A stretch of DNA of 37,008 bases from Palleronia rufa. Its GTDB lineage: Bacteria; Pseudomonadota; Alphaproteobacteria; Rhodobacterales; Rhodobacteraceae. Shown one piece after another: positions 15,227-22,758 of the stretch (position 1 is its first letter; every line of letters begins with the position of its first letter). The stretch spans positions 1 through 37,008 of the forward strand of contig NZ_JQEY01000004.1 in NCBI RefSeq assembly GCF_000743715.1, read 5' to 3'. A program made the translations under genes and the position numbers. The notes below the pieces were generated by a model that did no database searches, was not told the origin of the DNA, and was given only the letters and a program-made list of their open reading frames with translations.

Positions 15227-17995
15227 TCAACAAAACTCAACGTAACCAATCAGTTCAGCGGAATAGCTTCCATCGCCACTAGCCGAACCTTTGTGCTTCA
15301 ATTCCCGCTGCAGAGTGGGCTCCATATGCCGCTGAAAAAGTTCAAAACGTTGTTCAACACTCATGATGGGAGGTGAAGTCTTTGCGCGAAGAACAGCTTC
15401 TACTTGGCGTTCAGCGGCGGGAATCCGTTGCCCATCCAAATTAACGGCAATGGTTTGAAGTGTGGTTTTTCGTTCTCCCGTGCTGTTCGAAGTCTCAACC
15501 ATCCAAACAGAGAGGACACCCTGACCAAACTCTGCGCCGTCTATCGAGACGCCGAGATCTTCCGGGGGGACACTACGCCAGCGACCCAACTCCTCTTGGA
15601 CGACCGGATGGTCTAGTCCTAAAAGGTCGAAGTCATCGCGTGTGGTAGCTGTTTCGCGGTCGAGGGTGAACCGATTGAGGCGAGTTCCGTCTGCTCCAAC
15701 AAGATCTAACGTTTGCTCATCGACCATGACAATGCTGAGGTTGCGTCCGGCAAATGCTGTTGAAAGAAAGTCGACCAAACGCCCCAAACCAGATGTGACA
15801 TCAGAAAAGGGCTTGTAGTCGTCCAAACTGAAGCCATCGAGATCTTGGAACAAATCAAATACCACCTCCCTTGCTTCCCGCGCATTAGACAAAGCGGCCT
15901 CCAATTCCACGGCTGTCCTTTTTAGTTCCGGATCGCCTAACGCCTCCTGATACAGGCGGTCGTAGTTCAAGCGTTCAGAGAGCTGTCCAAGTATTTGCGA
16001 TCGAAGATCTTCAGCAACATTCCCTTCGGCATCCACCTTGCCGAGAGTACGGGCAATCTCTTGAAGCTTATCGTCAAGAAGCAGAAAGATCCGTCCTTCG
16101 ATCGTGTCGGATAAGACTAGATTGTAGACCTGTGCAGTATGCGTTTGGCCATAGCGGTGAATTCGTCCGATCCGTTGCTCCATGTCCATCGGGTTCCAAG
16201 GGAGATCAAAATTGAACAGGATGCGCGCGAATTGTAGATTGATACCCTCCCTGCCTGCCGCCGTACAGACAAGCACTCGAGGTCCATTCTTCTGTTTGAA
16301 ACGACGCTCGGCAGCGACTTTTGCGCCGTGATCACCGCCTCGGAGCACCACGACGCCTTGCCCCGGGTATACTTCTTCGATTTCGCGGGCGAGTAGATCA
16401 ACGGTGCCTAGGTATGTTGCGAAGATCACGACTTTCTCGTCGGAGTTCTGCCTCCAAAGAACACCGAGCCCATCCAGCAGTTTTTGAACTTTGGTTTCGC
16501 GTTGGCTTGGGAAACAAGCAAGCAGATCGGCGATGCGTAGCCGCTCTTCAGGCAGATGAAGTTCTACCGCCGCGGACGCTATGTCCTCTACGTGAGACGA
16601 GGCAAATTCGCTGCCATATGGGTCGGAGGCCATTTCAAGCGCTTCTTCGTCCAGCTTCTTTGCCAAGCGGTATTTTAAATCCGCCATCACCCGGTCAACT
16701 TCGCTTCGGCTGATCGGATCCCGCTCTAGTCCCCATTCTGCGTGGATTAACTCGCGGGCTTCATCGTAGAGTCGTTCCCGACCTTCAATGTCCAATTCTC
16801 GGTCGCGTAGCAGTGCCTCCTGCAGAGTAAGCATCAGCATCCTGCGCTTAAGCGTCCTTCGCACGGCCGCAAAACTTGATGCTGCAATCTTTTGGAAGAT
16901 CGCCATCAGAAACCCAAGAGCACGGCCTTGATTTCCTTGTCGCTTAGCCAAATCGAAACCGTCTTCAAGATATTCTCTGAGCTTTTCGTAGAAACCGCGC
17001 TCTTCCTCTCCCATCAGGAAAGATTCGGTATGCACCCAGCGACGCGCGAACAATGCATCTCCGTCTGGTTTGCACGCGTCCGCCTTTGTTCTCCTGAACA
17101 TCACGGTATTCAAGCGATGACGGTTTTCGAGCATATCCTCGGGATTGTTAAAGAGCGTCGGGTTCAACAACTGGACCAACATCCAGAACTGGAAGTGGTT
17201 GCCTTGGTGCGGCGTCGCAGAGAGCAAAAGCAGGTCGCGAGTATGGCCTTTGAGAGCTTCGCCCAGCTTATAGTTCTCTGTCTTTCGGACCTTTCCGCCG
17301 GTGCGGTGCGCCGTCAGATGGTGGGCTTCATCGAAGACCACTAGGTCCCATCGAGGCGCATCGAGAAGCCGCTTAATCCGTGCCGGACGCTTCAATGTGT
17401 CAATGCTGGCAATCAGCCTGTCATGTTTGGCGAATGCATTTGTCTTTCGGTCCGTGATATCGCCTGCGGATCCAAAGACTTCAAAATCCAGATTGAAGAC
17501 ATCATTCAGTTCTTCGTGCCAGTTATTCACCAACCCAGCGGGAACCACCATCAAGGCGCGATCCAACTCACCTCGACTAGCCAGCTCTCGAAGGACCAGC
17601 GCAGTTTCGATAGTCTTTCCAAGGCCGACTTCATCGGCAATCAGATACCGGCGGGGAGAGGCCGTTGCGATCCGGTGGGTCAGAACAACCTGGTGCGGCA
17701 ACAGGTCAATCCTTGCGGAGGTAAGCGCTGAGGCGCTTTCCATCGCGGGCAAAGCATGTGCCTCATAGGAAAGCCAAACCTTCTTCGCCCGATCAGCAGT
17801 TCCTTCAACAGATCCCAGGATTCGCTCTGTTCTCGACAGTTCGCGCTGGATGCTGGCGACGGGCACGCGGCGTTCGCCGCCGCTGAAGAACGCGCGTAGA
17901 TAGCCGTCCCGAGGTGCTTCCAAGACAACGCCGGGGCCATGGTCAGAATGGTTGATCCGTTCGCCTGGGGAGTATGTGACCTCTTCAACCTCCAT
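15227..17995 (-). CDS. SNF2-family helicase of the BREX-like operon (BrxHII-like)
   Basis: This 922-aa SF2/SNF2 ATPase starts at ATG 17995, 2 bases after the stop of the previous gene; the open frame upstream is only read-through. An N-terminal SH3/CarD-like segment (residues 6-46: VTYSPGERINHSDHGPGVV) precedes the helicase core with motif I DEVGLGKT (121-128), motif II DEAH (222-225), motif III SATP, and motif VI QRIGRIHRYGQ, followed by a long C-terminal domain of about 300 residues. SNF2 proteins use ATP to translocate on or remodel DNA. In type 3 BREX an SNF2 helicase called BrxHII is a standard member, and its place after a DUF1156 methylase fits. The gene is the last of the operon and meets the phage lysis genes tail to tail. 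Confidence 0.88.
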   Translation of the reverse strand: MEVEEVTYSPGERINHSDHGPGVVLEAPRDGYLRAFFSGGERRVPVASIQRELSRTERILGSVEGTADRAKKVWLSYEAHALPAMESASALTSARIDLLPHQVVLTHRIATASPRRYLIADEVGLGKTIETALVLRELASRGELDRALMVVPAGLVNNWHEELNDVFNLDFEVFGSAGDITDRKTNAFAKHDRLIASIDTLKRPARIKRLLDAPRWDLVVFDEAHHLTAHRTGGKVRKTENYKLGEALKGHTRDLLLLSATPHQGNHFQFWMLVQLLNPTLFNNPEDMLENRHRLNTVMFRRTKADACKPDGDALFARRWVHTESFLMGEEERGFYEKLREYLEDGFDLAKRQGNQGRALGFLMAIFQKIAASSFAAVRRTLKRRMLMLTLQEALLRDRELDIEGRERLYDEARELIHAEWGLERDPISRSEVDRVMADLKYRLAKKLDEEALEMASDPYGSEFASSHVEDIASAAVELHLPEERLRIADLLACFPSQRETKVQKLLDGLGVLWRQNSDEKVVIFATYLGTVDLLAREIEEVYPGQGVVVLRGGDHGAKVAAERRFKQKNGPRVLVCTAAGREGINLQFARILFNFDLPWNPMDMEQRIGRIHRYGQTHTAQVYNLVLSDTIEGRIFLLLDDKLQEIARTLGKVDAEGNVAEDLRSQILGQLSERLNYDRLYQEALGDPELKRTAVELEAALSNAREAREVVFDLFQDLDGFSLDDYKPFSDVTSGLGRLVDFLSTAFAGRNLSIVMVDEQTLDLVGADGTRLNRFTLDRETATTRDDFDLLGLDHPVVQEELGRWRSVPPEDLGVSIDGAEFGQGVLSVWMVETSNSTGERKTTLQTIAVNLDGQRIPAAERQVEAVLRAKTSPPIMSVEQRFELFQRHMEPTLQRELKHKGSASGDGSYSAELIGYVEFC

Positions 17996-17997
17996 GC

Positions 17998-18498
17998 TCA
18001 GGTGATCCGCAGATGAAAAAGCCCGGCAGGCTTGTTGCCGTTTGCGAGGATGATTTCCTGTGGATACTCGCGTGCTTCGCCCCACAGCAGTCGGCCAAAG
18101 TCCAGCGTTTCCCCTCCATATGGTGCAGAGCATTTCCAGGTGACAGCATCGCTCGCCGTCTGAACCTGCAATCGGCGTTGACCACCGGGGAGCCAGAACA
18201 CCAGTGCGGCATCACCTTCATAGGCATCCTGAAATGACAGGATGACATGCTTGAGCGTGTCTGCGAGCCACTCTTCGGCTTCGGCAGGGGACAGCAGATC
18301 GATGCAAGCGTCCAGACCCGCAACGACCAGTGTGTTCCCAGCATTGCTGGGCAGATCGTCGGGCCAGTTCTTCGACGCGCGGATCATTTCGCGGAGGCTG
18401 AAAACCTCTCCGGCCTTGGTGACCTCGGAGAAGGCATCGTTCTCCCAGATCCAGCTTACGCCGCGCCGTTGCCAAACCGTGTCATGCAGCAGCTTCAT
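17998..18498 (-). CDS. Unrecognised 166-aa protein in the BREX-like operon
   Basis: ATG 18498 lies 2 bases after the methylase stop and the gene ends 2 bases before the helicase ATG, so it is surely part of the operon. The protein begins MKLLHDTVWQRRGVSWIWEN and contains FSLREMIRASKNWPDDLPSN, NTLVVAGLDACIDLL, and a segment DAALVFWLPGGQRRLQVQ that resembles a beta strand of a P-loop fold without a Walker A motif; no GKT/GKS is present. The C-terminal half is rich in aromatic residues (WKCSAPYGGETLDFGRLLWG). I cannot assign a family. By size and position it may occupy the role of small accessory proteins such as BrxF of type 3 BREX, but BrxF has a P-loop and this does not visibly have one. Confidence 0.8.
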   Translation of the reverse strand: MKLLHDTVWQRRGVSWIWENDAFSEVTKAGEVFSLREMIRASKNWPDDLPSNAGNTLVVAGLDACIDLLSPAEAEEWLADTLKHVILSFQDAYEGDAALVFWLPGGQRRLQVQTASDAVTWKCSAPYGGETLDFGRLLWGEAREYPQEIILANGNKPAGLFHLRIT

Positions 18499-18500
18499 GG

Positions 18501-21500
18501 TCAGTCCTCCTGAAACAGGGACAGCTGCCGGACCTGGTCTTTGTTGCTGGCGGCCCAGTTGTTGTAGATGGTCAGCGCCCGCGACGCGGCGTTTCGCATC
18601 GATTGCGTCTGCCCCCGCTTGCTCAACCATTCGAGCAGGCTTTTCAGGGCGGCGTGCGGTTTGAAGTTTTCGTTCTTCAGCGTGTCCGACGCGTTGATGC
18701 CGCTGCCGTCGAAACATGCGCCGATGATCACCAGCGCCTGATCAAGATCGGCGGTCAGACGGCGACGATGCTTGCCCTGCCAATCGCGGGCGAAGGCCAG
18801 CGGATCGGCGAGGTGGAACACCTTCTTCTCTTCGCTGCACCAGCCTCGATTGACGAATTCGTCAGGCGCGATGCCGGAACCGCGCAGCAGCTTCTGCATC
18901 TGGTCGCGGGCGAGCTCGGTCTTGCCATCGAAGATGCGCAGGAACTGCCGGGTGATGGGCTCCGCGATGACTGGGGGCGGTTCTGAGGCCTTATTGGCAT
19001 CCTCATCGATCAGCTGGTTGATGCCGACCAGAGCGTCCTTGACCGAGATCGGGCGGCCTTCGTCGACGTAGACCTTGCCATAGTGGCGCGAGAAGTATTC
19101 GAGCGCCTTACCACGACGGATGACCTGAAGGTCGGCCGCGGGCAGACCTGCGCGAGCATGGTTTTCCAGCATACCCTGAAGCTGGCGAACGTCGGCCAAG
19201 ACCTCTCGGCGCATGCGGCCCCAGCTGACTTCCTTGGGCTCTTCAATGCGTTTCCGGCAAACGTGGATAATGTCGTACTCAATAGTTTTTGACCCGAACT
19301 CCCCGTCGCCTTTTGTTTCGTCAGATCGGATTGGATAGGTGGCTTCAAGATAGAAACCTGCGTCAAACAGCGACTCCAACACTGAAACCCAAGGCGCATC
19401 CTCGCTGTGATGAAATGTAAAGGCCAGCATGCCGCCCGGTTTTAGTATGCGATGGGCTTCCTTCCAGCATTCGGTCAACAGCCTTTGATAGAAAGCATCC
19501 GGATCCTCGGGTTCGCGAGCTCGGTTTGCTACAGCTTCCATGGCTTTAGGGGTGAGTTCAGGTTGAAGTATTTCAGGGTACCGATCTTTAAGAACTAGCC
19601 TTAACCAGACATAAAAGAAGTCAGACAATTCTGAATAGTGTAGTAGCCCTCCAAATGGCGGGTCCGTAATGACAAGATCTATGGAGTTGTCTTGGTAGCT
19701 AATTAGATCGGTCGAAGATACGCAGGAAATATCTTTGACTTCAGTTGGCGCATCGGTGCAGGGGATCTTCTCTGTGCTTCCGACTTGTCCTTCTGAGAGG
19801 TTTAAATCGCTTTCAAGCCTGGCCAGTTCCCATGGAGACTGTTTCCACTCCAAGGACTTGAAGAGTGGCTTTGTAGCAGAGCTCCAGGGCCCGTAGCCCA
19901 CTGGGCAAAACACTCCGGTTTCTACGACGTTTGTTTTAGGGTGAAAATTGCTGTTCGATAGCGCGGGCGCGAGCGTTCCTAGCTTTTTATGCCAGAAAGC
20001 AAACATACTCTGGTTTCTCAGGTAGTTCTGGAACGAGCCCAGGACGTACTCTCTGGTTTTCCAATCGTGATCTCCGCATTTAGCAATAGCTTTCAAGATT
20101 TGAGCGTGAACAAGAAGTTGCCGCGGATTGAACATTGTCCACCAATGGGTGAAGCCATAGTTCTTTCTTATATCGCTATTGGCAATAACCGTCATAAAGC
20201 CATACGGGATTTCGGATTTTGGCCAATATGGCTCCAAATCTGAGACTTTGCGACTCTCCCACTCACGCAAAGCGCAGTTGTATTGTTTTGCAGAATATTC
20301 TCCAAAGGGGGCAAAAAATCTCTCGTATGAGAGCTTTTCATCTTTCTTAATGGGTAATATGCCTTGGAACGCATAACCAGCGACCTGGCCGCCCTTGCCA
20401 GAGTCTCTTGTCGATTTCATTACGTCTTGTTGAGTGCCGCAAGAGGCGCATGTGAATGTAGACCGTTTTGGAACTGTTCCACTTCCCTTTCCCGTTGGAA
20501 AGCTCACGCCTGTTTCTGGGCAGGTTACAGTGTTTGGTAGTTTTCCACGAACTTCCAGGAGGCGAGCATTTAGCGCTCTTTCGTCATTCCATTTTGCTGT
20601 TGCTTCCACGCTATCCTGCGGTGACCCGCCGTAGATCAGCCCGTCAGGTGCCGATTTACCGCTGCCCTTTAGCCAATCTGGATGGACAAGCAGTGTTAGA
20701 CTGATCGCCTTATTCTTACCTTTTCCGAGGCGCACTTGCCCTCGCTGTCCTTCGATGTGCAGGCCGGTTTTCGGATGAATGTGGGCATTGAAAGAAGCCT
20801 GGCAGCTAGGGCATATCACGCGCCCATCTTCGGAGAGTACAGCGAATGGATGTTCATCTGGAGCTACATACAGTGGCACATCCGGCGCAAGTCTTGCGGC
20901 ACTGGCCTCAATGTCAAATTCGGTGTTGCAAGACGGGCATGTGTGCTCCCATCTCTTTACGGAAATTGACTTAACGGCCATCGCAGGATCGGTCATAATA
21001 GGAGTGCGATGACCGCAGCCGGTCACCTGGCAAGGTCCGTGCTTGGCCCAGAAGGTGTAAACGATCTCAGGCCCTTCGTAGTCGTAGTCTTTTCGCTCCT
21101 CCGGCTTCAATGCCAGCGGATCGAAATCTTGGCCCATGACTTCGCCAGTTGACTTGTGCGTCCAGGTTCCTTTTTCGCCATTCGGGCCGTCGCAGTAGTA
21201 GAACGGCATGATCTGCGGCTTCACCTCGGCCTCGATGTCGGCAAGTAGTCGCTCTACCTCACCCAAATCGACATCCGAAAGCTCTTGCTTGACCACGAAC
21301 CACGCAACGGGGTTCAGGTCGTTCCCCGACATCTGCATGCCAAGGCGCGAGCCCTCGACCAGCGTGGTACCGCCGCCCATGAAAATGTCGGCGACCTTAA
21401 TGTTATTGAAGGCCCCCTTCTTTTGATGGTTGCCATAGTATTTATCCCAGACCAGCTTGGCTGCGTGGGACGGATCGTCCGGAGCCTTTGTGGCGGCTGC

Positions 21501-21755
21501 TATAAGTAAGGAGCGGAAAACGCTTGAAGGTCTCCGTGCCCACCACTTTGACATTTGATATATTGGCTTTGTGGTAACACCAGCATGGGCTTCCATTTTG
21601 GCGATACCATTGATCGGCAAAATGGGGAAATCTACTTCCAGGCAAGTCTTTTCTCGGTCCGGATTGGCAAAATCTACAGTTTCTGAGGATATTGTTCGCC
21701 CTGCTCCGACAGCTCTGGCGATTTCTTGTACGATACGTTCTTTCTTCGTCGCCAT
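18501..21755 (-). CDS. DUF1156-domain adenine-specific DNA methyltransferase (PglXI-like)
   Basis: This 1084-aa protein has an N-terminal DUF1156 region: WWARRPS at 71-77, with the SAM-binding motif IFMGGGTTLVEGSRLG at 124-139 and NDLNP at 145-149. The catalytic motif TDPPFGG has its D at residue 698. The long insert between these motifs holds several cysteine pairs (CQVTGCGHR, CPSCNTEFD, CPSCQASFN, CASCGTQQD) that look like zinc ribbons and could form the target-recognition part. In BREX the methylase marks one strand of a short site and so labels self DNA; DUF1156 members are called PglXI in type 3 BREX. It starts 13 bases after the pglZ-like stop. Base composition drops sharply in the central part (about 19260-20950), suggesting a recombined segment. 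Confidence 0.88.
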   Translation of the reverse strand: MATKKERIVQEIARAVGAGRTISSETVDFANPDREKTCLEVDFPILPINGIAKMEAHAGVTTKPIYQMSKWWARRPSSVFRSLLIAAATKAPDDPSHAAKLVWDKYYGNHQKKGAFNNIKVADIFMGGGTTLVEGSRLGMQMSGNDLNPVAWFVVKQELSDVDLGEVERLLADIEAEVKPQIMPFYYCDGPNGEKGTWTHKSTGEVMGQDFDPLALKPEERKDYDYEGPEIVYTFWAKHGPCQVTGCGHRTPIMTDPAMAVKSISVKRWEHTCPSCNTEFDIEASAARLAPDVPLYVAPDEHPFAVLSEDGRVICPSCQASFNAHIHPKTGLHIEGQRGQVRLGKGKNKAISLTLLVHPDWLKGSGKSAPDGLIYGGSPQDSVEATAKWNDERALNARLLEVRGKLPNTVTCPETGVSFPTGKGSGTVPKRSTFTCASCGTQQDVMKSTRDSGKGGQVAGYAFQGILPIKKDEKLSYERFFAPFGEYSAKQYNCALREWESRKVSDLEPYWPKSEIPYGFMTVIANSDIRKNYGFTHWWTMFNPRQLLVHAQILKAIAKCGDHDWKTREYVLGSFQNYLRNQSMFAFWHKKLGTLAPALSNSNFHPKTNVVETGVFCPVGYGPWSSATKPLFKSLEWKQSPWELARLESDLNLSEGQVGSTEKIPCTDAPTEVKDISCVSSTDLISYQDNSIDLVITDPPFGGLLHYSELSDFFYVWLRLVLKDRYPEILQPELTPKAMEAVANRAREPEDPDAFYQRLLTECWKEAHRILKPGGMLAFTFHHSEDAPWVSVLESLFDAGFYLEATYPIRSDETKGDGEFGSKTIEYDIIHVCRKRIEEPKEVSWGRMRREVLADVRQLQGMLENHARAGLPAADLQVIRRGKALEYFSRHYGKVYVDEGRPISVKDALVGINQLIDEDANKASEPPPVIAEPITRQFLRIFDGKTELARDQMQKLLRGSGIAPDEFVNRGWCSEEKKVFHLADPLAFARDWQGKHRRRLTADLDQALVIIGACFDGSGINASDTLKNENFKPHAALKSLLEWLSKRGQTQSMRNAASRALTIYNNWAASNKDQVRQLSLFQED

Positions 21756-21768
21756 GAGCGGGAAATCC

Positions 21769-22758
21769 TTACTTCGTCAATTCAATAAATGGGCAGAGCA
21801 TCTCCAGCAGGGAGAGGCCGCCGTGTGCCAGTGTCGGGTAGCCGCCCTGGCTGCGCCATTTCCAACGGCCGAGGGCGAGCAGGTGCGGGCCATGCGGGCT
21901 GTTGGCTTGAAGCGCCACGGGGGGAACAAAAGGCCCCGGGTCGTGGTCGCCGGACACAAGCCGACCGCTTTTCAGGGCGCTCTTCAAAAAAGCTGCCTGT
22001 TCGTCAGGAGCATCAAAGAATTCACCGGTCGCGGCGTAGCCGTGGTCAGACGTAATGAGGAGGCGGCGACCCGTCGCCAAACGCTCCAGGAACGCCCAGA
22101 AGTCATCGCTGGTAAGCTGCGCGGAGATATCGTTCGTGAGAACGCTCAGCCCTTGTCCGGCCCCGGCGGTGGCGTGGAGCTTTGTGTCGGGCCATTGGTG
22201 CCAGAAGATCCAGTTGGGCGAAGGATCGATCAGATCGCCGCAATCTTTCCAGGGAAGGTCAATGCATTCGGTTTGTGCAGGCGCGAGCCGATGCAGCATG
22301 CCGCCACCGTTGTTCTGCAGCTGGCTACGACTATTGAAGCCAAGTGCCTTGGCGAACGCGTTCGTCTCACTCGGGATCTCCGCCCCATAGGCCGTAGAGG
22401 CATGCAAGGTGAAGCCACGCTCTTTCGCTCCCTCAATGATCCAAGGCATTTCCCGCAAGCTCAGCCCGTCGAGGATCAAGACTGCTTTCTTGCTGTACGG
22501 CTTGCCCCACCATTCGCTGACCTGATCGGCGTTACGCGGAACCACATCTCCGAACGCTTCCCATAGATCCCATGCGACTGAAGAAAGAAAATGGTCCAGC
22601 TCTCCAATTGAGCGATCGCGACGTGTGACTTCGGCCGATGCATTGTTCACGCTCAAAGGGGCGCAACAAGTCTCCAGAACTAGATCAAACACCGCTCGCC
22701 AAGCTTCTTCATCCGTCGCATTCGTCAGATCGCCAAGGTGCCGGGTGTCGAGCGCCAT
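21769..22758 (-). CDS. PglZ-domain protein, short form (alkaline-phosphatase fold)
   Basis: This 329-aa protein shows the metal-binding pattern of the PglZ / alkaline-phosphatase superfamily: VLILDGLSLREMP (D97), LLITSDHGYAATGEF (D238, H239) and a C-terminal LAHGGLSLLEMLCPFIEL that matches the HGG...E(M/V)L(V/C)P end of PglZ domains. Most BREX PglZ proteins are 600-900 aa, so this is only the catalytic domain with a short N-terminal region. PglZ is essential for BREX in characterised systems and is thought to act with the methylase and ATPase; its substrate is uncertain. The start ATG shares one base with the stop of the upstream ATPase gene (TAATG), indicating translational coupling. Confidence 0.82.
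   Translation of the reverse strand: MALDTRHLGDLTNATDEEAWRAVFDLVLETCCAPLSVNNASAEVTRRDRSIGELDHFLSSVAWDLWEAFGDVVPRNADQVSEWWGKPYSKKAVLILDGLSLREMPWIIEGAKERGFTLHASTAYGAEIPSETNAFAKALGFNSRSQLQNNGGGMLHRLAPAQTECIDLPWKDCGDLIDPSPNWIFWHQWPDTKLHATAGAGQGLSVLTNDISAQLTSDDFWAFLERLATGRRLLITSDHGYAATGEFFDAPDEQAAFLKSALKSGRLVSGDHDPGPFVPPVALQANSPHGPHLLALGRWKWRSQGGYPTLAHGGLSLLEMLCPFIELTK

Noticed and set aside
18513-18717. Longer start for the 166-aa protein (frame open to 18717)
   Set aside because: The extra residues come from reading inside the methylase gene in another frame, are rich in R and Q, and ATG 18498 sits 2 bases after the methylase stop.
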